Positions 34,229 through 43,192 of a stretch of DNA of 64,000 bases are shown in pieces (position 1 is the first letter of the stretch; each line of letters opens with the position of its first letter). The translations under genes and the position numbers were made by a program. The notes under the pieces were generated by a model. It searched no databases. It saw only the letters and a list, made by a program, of their open reading frames with translations, and was not told the origin of the DNA. This DNA comes from Acidobacteriota bacterium (lineage in GTDB: Bacteria; Acidobacteriota; Terriglobia; Bryobacterales; Bryobacteraceae): the NCBI GenBank assembly GCA_017307505.1, contig JAFKEE010000047.1, positions 1 to 64,000 on the forward strand, in the 5' to 3' direction.

Positions 34229-37200
34229 ATGCAACGCATAGGATTACGTCTGTGGGCGTTCGCACTTTATGGTACAGTGGCGTGCGCCGCCACACCGGAT
34301 TCCCTCAAGAAGGCGCTTGCGGAGCATAATAAGCTCATTCGGACGACGCTGAGCGCACCAAAGGACGTGAGAACAGCTTCCAGCGAACTCAGGTCGGCCG
34401 CCTCATCACGAGCAAAGCTAATGATTGATCTGATGTCGGTTGACCCGCGGGCGGCAGCGTCTTTCTTGCTCAGCGAGGCTGAGCGGAGCTCGCTAATGGC
34501 CCGCGGGGCACTAGATCAGCATGTAGAAAGGCGCGAGATCGTGTCTGGAGTGGCCGACGTTTTCTATGTCGATTCGGCCGACTGGAGCACTTCCGCATTG
34601 GCCATTCGCGTCGGAGGTAAGGAGGCGTACACCGAGACATCAGCCTCCATCAAGAATGGTTCGACGGTGCGCATCGAAGGATTGGCCTTTGGCGATTCTC
34701 TTCTGGCGACCTCTGTCCAAGAACTGCAACCGCGGATGGATCAGTTTTGGGCTACTACTGGCAATTTGCGAGTTGCCGTAATCGCGCTCGTGGGAAAGGG
34801 CGATACCGCCGGCGTCGACATGCAAATGCTGCGAAACGGTTACTTCGCGGAGGACACCATGTCAGTAACGACTCATTATCTGGCGAGCTCATACGGCAAA
34901 CTTCACTTCACCGGCGCTGTCTTCGGCCCATTTGAGGCAAGTAGGAGCTATGGCTGCAGTGAACTCGGAACATTGTTGGTTGATGCTCTTGCCATGGCGA
35001 AGGGCGTTCTGGATTCGACTCAGTTTGACCGCCTCATTGTGGATTCAGAGGCTTCAGTTTTCGCCGACAGTTGCAGTTGGGGTGGGGTGGGCGGTGGATC
35101 CTTCGTCTTCCTACGAGGGCTTTCGCCGACGGGACAGGTCTGGTCGTTCGGGGCAATTCACGAACTTGGCCATACTTTGACATTGCCGCATGCACGCTCC
35201 CTAGAATCAGTCCCCGGCGCGCTGAGCGCGAATCCCGCCTTGGATGGTTTCTATGAATATGGCGACTCCTTCAGCCACATGGGTCATGGCAAGGGACAAT
35301 TCCTGGCTTCGGAAAAGCTAGATCTAGGGTGGCTCCAACTGGGGTCCGACATCCGGCAGGTGAACACATCCGGAGTTTACAGGATCAATAACCTAGCACA
35401 GCAGTCCGGCGTGCGGGCCCTGAACATCAGACGTAAAGATAATCAATCTGGCGCAGTTTGGCTTGAATACCGGAGGCAAGATCGATTGCTAGATCCTGAA
35501 GTGCCGAGTGGCGGTGCCATCGTCATGCACTATAAGGCTTCATCAAACCCGCTAGAAGTTAGACTTCCTGCCGTGGACAGAGCCGTGACTGAAATAGGAA
35601 CCGAAGCTATATTGATGCCAGGTAGAATCTGGCAAGATCTGTTTTCCGGGCTCACGATAGAAGTGGTAGAAGTTGATCCAATCGAAGCGACACTGAGAAT
35701 TTCTTTTGACGATTCCTGCGCTCGCATCGATCACAGTCAAGTTGCATTAGATAGTGCGAGGCAAGAGTTCTCAGTAGCGGTAACGGCATCTGACTCTTGC
35801 GTCTGGAGCATCGTGGGAATGCCCGCATGGCTCGAATTGCAAGGACCGAGCGGCAGGATAGGCTCTGGCAACGTGGTCTTTCACGTCCCTGCAACTAAGG
35901 TGCCTGTTCGTGAGTCGTCCGTCGCGATCGGCAGACAAGTCCTTTCTGTTAAACAGATCTCGAGCGATCAGACTGAGCAAGAGACAGGACTTCGCCTGCG
36001 GCCTGAGAGCGCGACCGCACCGGCCCAAAGTGGATCATTTTCGGTTACCGCGATAGGTCTCGAGGGACTCGCATTTGGTGTGAAAGCAGATTCGGATTGG
36101 ATCAAATTAGGATCTCCCGACATAACCGTCTTCTCTGGTTCCGCCGTTCTCACGTACATGCTGGAAGAGAATCCTAACTTGGCGAGTCGCAATGGCCAAA
36201 TAATCATAGGATCACGCACTTTCGAAATCCGTCAGCTCGGGCGGTCCAACATTGAAATTCTTCCGGGGGCCGCGAGTCTCGGGCCTGAACGCTCATATGG
36301 CAAACTTTTAGTTGAGACTGTGAGCTCTGATACGAGCTGGAATGTGCTGACTGATCAGAATTGGCTGAGAGTTATGAGCGGCAGTTCGCGTGTAGGATCG
36401 GGCACAGTTGAATTCGAGACTGAGCCGAACCCATCGACACTCTCGCGGAAAGCGAATATCATCGTTGGCCAGAAAGTCTTCCCTGTGACGCAAAGGGGGC
36501 TTTACGCTTCAGCTACATCCGAGTCAGTTAGCCTTCGGGCCATTGGTGGAATGGACGGGACTGGTGATGGGCGGTCAGCTCTGGAGGCAGTGATCGATTC
36601 ACCCGGTGCCATCGCAGTCGATGCGGACGGCAATGTCGCCATCGCGGATGTTGCGCGACAAAACATCAGACTGTTCGGGAGAGATGGGGTAGTAACAACA
36701 TTAGCAAGCGCCGTCGGGCAGGTCCGCGCCTTGGTTTATACCGCTACAGGTGATCTTCTGGCCTTGTCCAGCCAAGGCCTACTAAGTATCGATGCGAATG
36801 GTCGTGTAAAAGTTACCAATCTCAACAACATCCCAGCCGACGAACGCGATGGTGCAGGACTTCATTTTGTAGGAATCTGGCCGCTCGGAATCACGACTGC
36901 CAGCGACGGCGCAATCTTTCTGAGCGCTAACAACAAAATCTACAAGTTTCGAGCCGATGGCACGCTCGAGCGCGTGGCTGGTACCGGTCAGGCGAGATTC
37001 GATGGAGAGGGGTGGCCCGCCATTGATGCATCATTGTGGCAGCCTCGCGGCATGGCGGTTGGCCCGGCGGGAGAGCTTTATGTGGCAGATCAGCTGGGTC
37101 AAAGGGTACATCGCATTGGTACTGACGGAGTCCTTAGAACCATTGCGGGTAACGGCCACGTCGGAGTCGGAGGGGATGGCATTAGGGCTACGGAATCGCC

Positions 37201-38632
37201 TCTGTACTATCCTCAAAACCTCTTCCTTGATCCTCAGGGCAATGTTTACGTATCCACCGGCAACCACATTAGGAGGATCAGCGCCGACGGTGTGATCGAT
37301 ACTGTCATCGGCATACCAGGTGGCCCATCGGACGAGTATCTCAAGGAGGGGCCCGCTTTGAAGGTCTACTTTAGAGATTTCATCGCCACCGCCCGGGCGG
37401 CCGATGGGACTATTTATGGGATCGAGTATTCTACAGAGCGTGTGCGCCGCGTGCGGCCGGATGGAAATGTGGAGCTGTTTGCTGGTTTGCCCGCGGATCA
37501 CGGCGACGGTGGACCAGCTTTGGGTGCGCGGCTCCTCCAACCGAGCGCTATTTCCGCCGACGAAAAGGGCGGCATCTATGTACTTGAGAGAATCGGTCCT
37601 AAGCTCCGCTATGTTTCACCGGATGGTCGGCTAAGTACTCTAGTCTCGCTGCAGAATGGTGATGCTGATCCCGTCGGCTTGGCAGCCTCTGGATCGAGCG
37701 TCTTCTTCTCGGCACCATATGGGCCGCGAGTCTATCGTTTCGAAAACGGCACGACGACGGCAGTGGCTGGGAATGGTGGATCGGGCGGCTTCTCGGGAGA
37801 TGGCGATTTGGCCACGAGCGCATCTCTGAATCGCCCTACCGGCCTCGCAGTCGGTACCTCAGGTGATTTGTACATCGCCGATACATGGAATCAACGGATC
37901 CGCAGAATCGGAAGTGATGGAGTCATCAACACCGTAGCTGGTGGTGGTTCGACCGAAGGGCCTGTGGGTACCGATGGCCCTGCCAAGGAGCAACGACTCT
38001 ACGATCCACTCCTCCTGGCCAGCAACAAGGCGGGGCAGTTGGCGATCGCTGAAGTAGGGTATCAGTTGTTGCAGTTACTGGACGTCGACGGCACGTTGAG
38101 GACTCTGGGCCGCGCTCCCGACGGCTATTTTTTCGGCGGAATTTCTGACGATGGCAATTCCGGCATACTGTATACAGCGTATCCGTTGTTGGATGGTCCC
38201 GGTCTGGTGAGGTGGATTGGCGCCAATGGGGCATCGACAACACTGTTGAGTTCAAGCGCGCTAGAGCATCCAACTGGCATCAATCTAAGCCCCCTGGGCA
38301 AGCTATTTGTGGTCGATCGCGACACAGGTGTCCTCTATCAAGGAATCCGTACCTCCAGCACGATTCAGATCACGACGAATCCTATAACCGACTGTGATCA
38401 ACGCGGCCTTGGGCGTGCGCTGCTTGAATTCCACGCCATTGGCGTGCCAAGAGTCATGATCCGCGTGGGAGACCCGCCCGGTCCCGGCGCCCCCGCAACA
38501 GATTGGCTACCGCCCGACGGCACGTTCAGAACAGACTATTGGGTTCAGGACCAGACTCACTTCTTACTCAGCAACGACGCGGGTGAGATCATAGCGGCCG
38601 CTACCGCGAGGCTGGCCTGCCCGGGCAATTGA
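34229..38632 (+). CDS. secreted M11-like metalloprotease with BACON-like and NHL repeats
   Basis: A 1467-residue exported protein. A signal peptide (about 1-21) is followed by a zincin domain: HELGHTLTLPH at 311-321 gives the HExxHxxxxxH zinc site, and YGDSFSHMGHG near 350 resembles the Met-turn of gametolysin-type (M11) peptidases. Three BACON/Ig-like modules follow (about 505-770), with motifs such as CVWSIVGMPAWLEL and TSWNVLTDQNWLRV. Then comes a long NHL-type beta-propeller region (about 775-1390: GVGGDGIRATESPLYYPQNL, SGDLYIADTWNQRIRRI). Bases and codons are visibly less GC-rich than in neighbouring genes, and an IS remnant lies immediately upstream, suggesting acquisition. The substrate is unknown; a surface or secreted role is inferred. 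Confidence 0.85.
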   Translation: MQRIGLRLWAFALYGTVACAATPDSLKKALAEHNKLIRTTLSAPKDVRTASSELRSAASSRAKLMIDLMSVDPRAAASFLLSEAERSSLMARGALDQHVERREIVSGVADVFYVDSADWSTSALAIRVGGKEAYTETSASIKNGSTVRIEGLAFGDSLLATSVQELQPRMDQFWATTGNLRVAVIALVGKGDTAGVDMQMLRNGYFAEDTMSVTTHYLASSYGKLHFTGAVFGPFEASRSYGCSELGTLLVDALAMAKGVLDSTQFDRLIVDSEASVFADSCSWGGVGGGSFVFLRGLSPTGQVWSFGAIHELGHTLTLPHARSLESVPGALSANPALDGFYEYGDSFSHMGHGKGQFLASEKLDLGWLQLGSDIRQVNTSGVYRINNLAQQSGVRALNIRRKDNQSGAVWLEYRRQDRLLDPEVPSGGAIVMHYKASSNPLEVRLPAVDRAVTEIGTEAILMPGRIWQDLFSGLTIEVVEVDPIEATLRISFDDSCARIDHSQVALDSARQEFSVAVTASDSCVWSIVGMPAWLELQGPSGRIGSGNVVFHVPATKVPVRESSVAIGRQVLSVKQISSDQTEQETGLRLRPESATAPAQSGSFSVTAIGLEGLAFGVKADSDWIKLGSPDITVFSGSAVLTYMLEENPNLASRNGQIIIGSRTFEIRQLGRSNIEILPGAASLGPERSYGKLLVETVSSDTSWNVLTDQNWLRVMSGSSRVGSGTVEFETEPNPSTLSRKANIIVGQKVFPVTQRGLYASATSESVSLRAIGGMDGTGDGRSALEAVIDSPGAIAVDADGNVAIADVARQNIRLFGRDGVVTTLASAVGQVRALVYTATGDLLALSSQGLLSIDANGRVKVTNLNNIPADERDGAGLHFVGIWPLGITTASDGAIFLSANNKIYKFRADGTLERVAGTGQARFDGEGWPAIDASLWQPRGMAVGPAGELYVADQLGQRVHRIGTDGVLRTIAGNGHVGVGGDGIRATESPLYYPQNLFLDPQGNVYVSTGNHIRRISADGVIDTVIGIPGGPSDEYLKEGPALKVYFRDFIATARAADGTIYGIEYSTERVRRVRPDGNVELFAGLPADHGDGGPALGARLLQPSAISADEKGGIYVLERIGPKLRYVSPDGRLSTLVSLQNGDADPVGLAASGSSVFFSAPYGPRVYRFENGTTTAVAGNGGSGGFSGDGDLATSASLNRPTGLAVGTSGDLYIADTWNQRIRRIGSDGVINTVAGGGSTEGPVGTDGPAKEQRLYDPLLLASNKAGQLAIAEVGYQLLQLLDVDGTLRTLGRAPDGYFFGGISDDGNSGILYTAYPLLDGPGLVRWIGANGASTTLLSSSALEHPTGINLSPLGKLFVVDRDTGVLYQGIRTSSTIQITTNPITDCDQRGLGRALLEFHAIGVPRVMIRVGDPPGPGAPATDWLPPDGTFRTDYWVQDQTHFLLSNDAGEIIAAATARLACPGN

Positions 38633-38867
38633 ACTCACTCCGTGCACGGGGTCTGCCCCCCGGCACCCAATTCGGATTTTGCTGTATGATAGTCTCGTCC
38701 AGTCAACTGACATGGCAATTCTGGACAGTTGTAACCTGCCGGGGCCAGGACGCCAGCAATGGCGGAGCCTCGCCTTTGCTGAACATCATTCCGTTCTTCG
38801 CCGGCCCGCGGTTCGTCCCTTCCATGCCGCCCGGCGGAGACTATGAAGGCATTCATCAGGAGCGAAT

Positions 38868-40325
38868 ATGCAATCCGCAAGTTGTGACATCGGCCTCGTC
38901 GGCCTGGCTGTCATGGGCCAAAACCTGGTCCTGAATATGAACGACCACGGCTACAAGGTGGCCGTCTTCAATCGCACGGTCTCCAAAGTAGACGACTTCC
39001 TCGCCAACGAAGCCAAAGGCACAATGGTGGAAGGCGCTCACTCCATGCAGGAGCTCGCCAGCCTGCTGAAGCGCCCGCGCCGCGTCATGCTCATGGTCAA
39101 GGCCGGTGAGACGGTCGACCATATGATCGACGCCCTCCTGCCGTACCTCGAAGCCGGTGACATCATCATTGACGGCGGCAACTCCCACTTCCCCGACACC
39201 AACCGCCGCACCAAGAGCCTCGAAGAGAAAGGCATCCTCTATATCGGCACCGGCGTTTCCGGTGGCGAAGAGGGCGCCCGCCGCGGCCCGTCCATCATGC
39301 CCGGCGGCAATCCGGCTGCCTGGCCCCATGTCAAAGAGATCTTCCAGGCCATCTCGGCCAAGGTGGAAGACGGCACCCCGTGCTGCGACTGGGTGGGCGA
39401 GAACGGCGCCGGCCACTACGTGAAGATGGTCCACAACGGCATCGAATACGGCGACATGCAGCTCATCTGCGAAGCCTACCAACTGCTGAAGGACGCGCTC
39501 GGCCTGACGCCCGACGAACTCCACGAAGTCTTCGACAACTGGAACCAGGGCGAGCTCGACAGCTACCTGATCGACATCACCAGCCAGATCTTTGCTAAGA
39601 AGGACGATGACGGCGCTCCGATCGTCGACAAAATCCTCGACACGGCCGGCCAGAAGGGTACCGGCAAGTGGACCTGCCTCAGCGCGCTCGACCTCGGCAT
39701 GCCGGTTACGCTCATCGGCGAAGCCGTCTTCTCACGCTGCCTGTCGGCGATCAAGGACGAACGCGTCGCCGCCTCCGCCATCCTCCCCGGCCCCGGCTAT
39801 TCCTCGGAACTCGACCGCGCCGCCTTCATTGAAGACGTGCGCCGCGCGCTCTACTGCTCGAAGATCATCAGCTACGCTCAGGGCTACATGCTGCTGCGCG
39901 AAGCTGCGAAGGAGCAGGGCTGGAACCTGAACTTCGGCGGAATCGCCCTGATGTGGCGCGGCGGCTGCATCATCCGCAGCCGGTTCCTTGGAAAGATCAA
40001 GGATGCGTTCGACAAGAACCCCAACCTGAACAACCTGCTGCTGGACGAATTCTTCACCAGCCTGCTGGTGAACTACCAGGCCTCCTGGCGCCGGGCGATC
40101 ATCCAGGCGATCCAGTACGGTGTGCCGACCCCGGCCTTCACCACCGCCCTGGCGTTCTATGATGGCTATCGCACGGGCCGTTTGCCGGCGAACCTGCTGC
40201 AGGCCCAGCGCGATTTCTTCGGCGCGCATACCTATGAGCGTGTCGATAAGCCGCGCGGCGAGTTCTTCCACACGAACTGGACGGGCCGCGGCGGGCGAGT
40301 GGCGTCGGGGATTTACACGGTCTAG
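38868..40325 (+). CDS. gnd: 6-phosphogluconate dehydrogenase (decarboxylating)
   Basis: A 485-residue oxidative pentose-phosphate enzyme converting 6-phosphogluconate to ribulose 5-phosphate with reduction of NADP. The N-terminal Rossmann motif is GLAVMGQNLVLNM (residues 12-24), followed by the NADP loop NRTVSKVDDF. The substrate-site segments are GGNSHFPDTNRR, GTGVSGGEEGARRGPSIMPG and the catalytic Lys/His/Asn stretch YVKMVHNGIEYGDMQ. A full-length C-terminal helical domain ends in FHTNWTGRGG. Length is typical. The ATG follows CAGGAG. Codon use is strongly biased to C-ending codons, as in highly expressed genes. It stands before a sugar kinase gene, separated by repeat DNA. Confidence 0.97.
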   Translation: MQSASCDIGLVGLAVMGQNLVLNMNDHGYKVAVFNRTVSKVDDFLANEAKGTMVEGAHSMQELASLLKRPRRVMLMVKAGETVDHMIDALLPYLEAGDIIIDGGNSHFPDTNRRTKSLEEKGILYIGTGVSGGEEGARRGPSIMPGGNPAAWPHVKEIFQAISAKVEDGTPCCDWVGENGAGHYVKMVHNGIEYGDMQLICEAYQLLKDALGLTPDELHEVFDNWNQGELDSYLIDITSQIFAKKDDDGAPIVDKILDTAGQKGTGKWTCLSALDLGMPVTLIGEAVFSRCLSAIKDERVAASAILPGPGYSSELDRAAFIEDVRRALYCSKIISYAQGYMLLREAAKEQGWNLNFGGIALMWRGGCIIRSRFLGKIKDAFDKNPNLNNLLLDEFFTSLLVNYQASWRRAIIQAIQYGVPTPAFTTALAFYDGYRTGRLPANLLQAQRDFFGAHTYERVDKPRGEFFHTNWTGRGGRVASGIYTV

Positions 40326-40332
40326 CGTTTCG

Positions 40333-40627
40333 AAGCTGGCAGCTGTCGGTTTTTAGCTTTCAGCAATCGTTTTTGAGCTGTCAGCTGTCAGCTGTCAGCT
40401 TTCAGCTCTCGCGGTTTAGCCAGGGCTGATCGCTGATGGCTGATGGCTGATCGCGGGTTTCTAGCTGTCAGCTTTCAGCTTTCGTGGTTCGTCTGAGGCT
40501 GATCGCTGATCGCTGATCGCTGCTGTTTTCCGGCTGATACTGGAATGGTGCCGGGCTTTCAGCCTGTGAGGTTCCGCCGGGCGGGGCTTGTTCGTAGCTG
40601 ATAGCTGAAAGCTGATAGCTGACAGCT
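40333..40627. repeat. cluster of short direct and inverted repeats
   Basis: Intergenic DNA built from variants of two short units, AGCTGTCAGCTTTCAGCT and GCTGATCGCTGATGG-like. Examples are AGCTGTC repeated three times at 40377-40397 and GCTGATC repeated three times at 40499-40519. The segment 40596-40627 is an inverted version of the first unit, so long hairpins can form across the region. It resembles dispersed REP-like repeats; a decayed copy lies at 41904-41938. No gene is present. Spacing is irregular, unlike a CRISPR array. Confidence 0.75.
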
Positions 40628-40686
40628 GCTCTCCCCCCCACGGACGAACGAACTCTGGCAAAGTACACATAGAGAGGGATTCTCGA

Positions 40687-41769
40687 ATGAAATACGGTTT
40701 GAATATTCTTCCGAGCGGCGCGCTGGACTTCCTGTCCCTGGGCGCCCTGGTCCACCGTCTGGATCCGGGTGTCATCCCGTTCCGCAAGGCCACCGAGTGC
40801 CAGATTCATGTCAGCGGCGGTGAATTCAACTGCGCCGCGAACCTGGCCGACTGCTTCGGGCTCAACACCGGCGTCGCCAGCGCCATCGTGGATTACCCCA
40901 TTGGCGACCTGATCGCCGAGCGCGTCAAGGCCATGGGCGTGAAGCCCTTCTACAAGCGCTTCAAGCACAACGGTGTGAACGGCCCCAACATGGCCGCCGT
41001 GTATAGCGATCGCGGCCAGGGTGTGCGCGCTCCTGTCGTGTTCTACAACCGCTGCAACGAAGCCGGCGCCCAGCTCAAGCCCGGCGACTTCGACTGGCCC
41101 GCCATCTTCGGCCAGGGCGTGCGCTGGTTCCACAGCGGCGGCATCTTCGCGGCGTTGTCGGAGACCACCGGCGAGCTGATCATCGAAGGCATGAAGGCCG
41201 CCAAGGCCGCCGGCGCGATCACCTCGTTCGACCTCAACTACCGCGCCAAGCTCTGGAACATCTGGGGCGGCCACGACAAGGCTCTCTCCGTTCTGGCCCG
41301 CATCGTTGAGCACTGCGACGTCCTCGTCGGCAACGAGGAGGATCTCCAGATGGGCCTGGGCATCCCCGGACCCGAGGTCGCCGCGAAGTCCAAACTGGAC
41401 CCCAGCACCTTCTTCGGCATGATCGACAAGGTCGTCGAGAAGTATCCGAAGGTGAAGATCGTGGCCACCACGCTTCGCGAGGTCCACTCGACCAACCGGC
41501 ATAGCTGGGGTGCCGTGGCCTGGATCGACGGCAAGACCTATGTCACGCCGACGGCGGAGCTCGATGTACTGGACCGCGTAGGCGGCGGCGACGGCTACGC
41601 ATCCGGCTTCTTCTACGGCCTGCTGACCGGGCTCGAACCCGACGAAGCGGTCCGCCTCGGCTGGGCCCACGGAGCACTGCTCACCACCTTCCCCGGCGAC
41701 ACCACCATGGCCACCGTGGACATGGTGAAGGCCTTCGCCAAGGGCGGTTCGGCCCGCATCCAGCGCTAA
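40687..41769 (+). CDS. PfkB-family carbohydrate kinase (2-keto-3-deoxygluconate kinase-like)
   Basis: A 360-residue ribokinase-family enzyme. The sugar-binding N-terminal region has SGGEFNCAANLADCFG; SFDLNYRAKLW and LVGNEEDLQMGLG are typical central motifs. The C-terminal catalytic block is LDRVGGGDGYASGFFYGLL with the base Asp302. It phosphorylates a sugar or sugar acid using ATP; the sequence around the NYR motif resembles 2-keto-3-deoxygluconate kinases. It lies downstream of 6-phosphogluconate dehydrogenase and upstream of a KdsC-like phosphatase, fitting sugar-acid metabolism. The exact substrate is inferred, not shown. Confidence 0.9.
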   Translation: MKYGLNILPSGALDFLSLGALVHRLDPGVIPFRKATECQIHVSGGEFNCAANLADCFGLNTGVASAIVDYPIGDLIAERVKAMGVKPFYKRFKHNGVNGPNMAAVYSDRGQGVRAPVVFYNRCNEAGAQLKPGDFDWPAIFGQGVRWFHSGGIFAALSETTGELIIEGMKAAKAAGAITSFDLNYRAKLWNIWGGHDKALSVLARIVEHCDVLVGNEEDLQMGLGIPGPEVAAKSKLDPSTFFGMIDKVVEKYPKVKIVATTLREVHSTNRHSWGAVAWIDGKTYVTPTAELDVLDRVGGGDGYASGFFYGLLTGLEPDEAVRLGWAHGALLTTFPGDTTMATVDMVKAFAKGGSARIQR

Positions 41770-41802
41770 CCGTCCAGACAGTAGTCCTTAGCCAGATCCC
41801 TC

Positions 41803-41876
41803 CTATCCGTGTGGATCCGTGTGAATCTGTGGCTCTCATTTACTGGCCACAGATTCACACGGATCCACACGGATAG
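41803..41876. repeat. perfect 30-bp inverted repeat
   Basis: Arms 41803-41832 and 41847-41876 are exact reverse complements, separated by a 14-base loop. Each arm contains repeats of the ATCCGTGTG unit. It lies between the sugar kinase stop and the KdsC-like gene, where it would form a very stable RNA hairpin. No T-tract follows, so its role may be transcript stabilisation, or it may be a dispersed repeat. Confidence 0.9.
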
Positions 41877-41975
41877 CGTAGCGCCATCTGCCCGAAATCC
41901 CGTACGCTGAAAGTTGAGAGCTGACAGCGGAAAGCTTTTGTCTTCATCCCCAACAGAGAGAGAACCCCCAGCCCC

Positions 41976-42533
41976 ATGCCCCCTGTCGTTACCCCCGATG
42001 TGCGCGAGCGCGCCACCAAGATCAAGCTGGTCCTGATGGATGTCGATGGCGTCCTCACCGACGGGAAGTACTTCCATGTCCCGAATCCCGCCGGCGGCCT
42101 CTTTGAAGTGAAACTGTTCGACTCCCAGGACGGCATCGCCCTGCAGTGGCTCTATCGCACCGGGATCAAGACCGGCCTCATCAGCGGCCGCGACGCCCAG
42201 GCGACGGCCGAGCGCGCTCGCAGCAGCCACATGACTTACTGCTACATGGGCAACACCGAGAAACTGCCGATCTTCAACGAGATTCTGGCCGACTCCGGAC
42301 TCACCCCCGAAGAGATCGCCTACCTCGGGGACGACCTCACCGATGCCATCCTGATGAAACGCGTCGGCCTGGCTGTGGCCGTCGGGAACGCCACGCCCGA
42401 GGTCAAAGGCTGCGCTCATTACGTGACGAAAGCGGTCGGCGGATCGGGCGCCTTGCGCGAGGCCACCGAGGTGATTCTGGAGGCCCAGGGGAAGTGGGAA
42501 GGCATTCTGCGGCATTATGAAGTAATCGCATGA
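41976..42533 (+). CDS. kdsC: KdsC-like HAD phosphatase
   Basis: A 185-residue HAD-superfamily phosphatase of the C0 (capless) type that forms tetramers. Motif I is LVLMDVDGVLTDG (Asp22, Asp24), motif II TGLISGRDA, motif III Lys in GNTEKLPIF, and motif IV YLGDDLTDAILM. These match 3-deoxy-D-manno-octulosonate 8-phosphate phosphatase (KDO synthesis for lipopolysaccharide). Length is right for KdsC. The stop overlaps the next gene by four bases (ATGA). Neighbouring genes concern sugar acids, so a related 2-keto-3-deoxy sugar phosphate is an alternative substrate. Confidence 0.87.
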   Translation: MPPVVTPDVRERATKIKLVLMDVDGVLTDGKYFHVPNPAGGLFEVKLFDSQDGIALQWLYRTGIKTGLISGRDAQATAERARSSHMTYCYMGNTEKLPIFNEILADSGLTPEEIAYLGDDLTDAILMKRVGLAVAVGNATPEVKGCAHYVTKAVGGSGALREATEVILEAQGKWEGILRHYEVIA

Positions 42534-43192
42534 GCCTGGAACGAATCGGCGCCGTCCTCTCTGTTGTGAACGCACCCGGTGTGCTGCATGAGCTCACCGG
42601 GATCATCGCCGCCCACAACGGCAACATCCTCTCCGTGGAGATGCTCTCCAGCCCGGACCCGGCGGAGTCGCGCATCTACTTCGAAATCGAACTGGCCACC
42701 GCGCCGGCCGCCCTGCTGGTGGACCTCGGGGCGATGCCGGCCGTGAAAGCCGTCGCTTCCGAGAAGAGCCTGCAGAAGATCTACGGCAAGCGGATCATCA
42801 TCATGGGCGGCGGAGCGCAGGTCGGCCAGGTGGCCATTGGCGCCATCATGGAGGCCGATCGGCACAACATCCGCGGCGAGCACATCTCCGTGGATACCAT
42901 TCCGCTGGTGGGGGAACAGGCCCTGGCCGACGCGGTGCGCGCCGTGCCTCGATTGCCGCGGGCCCGGGCGCTGGTGCTGGCCGGATCGCTGATGGGGGGA
43001 GAGATCGAAAAGGCTGTGCGCGAGGTTCGGGCGCAAGGCCTGCTGGTGGTGAGTCTGAACATGGCGGGCAGCGTTCCGGATGCGGCGGACCTGGTGGTGA
43101 CAGACCCGGTCCAGGCCGGAGTGATGACCGTGATGGCAGTGGCGGAAACAGCCAAGTTCAGCGTGGAGCGCCTGAAGCGCCGCGTCTTTTAG
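42530..43192 (+). CDS. ACT domain protein with DUF5612-like C-terminus
   Basis: A 220-residue cytoplasmic protein. The N-terminal 75 residues form an ACT domain (GAVLSVVNAPGVLHELTGII, AHNGNILSVEML, RIYFEIEL), a small-molecule-sensing fold. The remainder (KRIIIMGGGAQVGQVAIGAI, RGEHISVDTIPLVGEQ, LVLAGSLMGGEIEKAV) matches the DUF5612 arrangement seen mainly in archaea and some bacteria; its Gly-rich start looks nucleotide-binding. It is translationally coupled to the KdsC-like gene by an ATGA overlap. It may be an allosteric regulator for the sugar-acid genes; function not established. Confidence 0.8.
   Translation: MSLERIGAVLSVVNAPGVLHELTGIIAAHNGNILSVEMLSSPDPAESRIYFEIELATAPAALLVDLGAMPAVKAVASEKSLQKIYGKRIIIMGGGAQVGQVAIGAIMEADRHNIRGEHISVDTIPLVGEQALADAVRAVPRLPRARALVLAGSLMGGEIEKAVREVRAQGLLVVSLNMAGSVPDAADLVVTDPVQAGVMTVMAVAETAKFSVERLKRRVF

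Noticed and set aside
40333-40627. CRISPR array
   Set aside because: Repeat units are short, variable and irregularly spaced, in both orientations, without unique spacers of uniform length.
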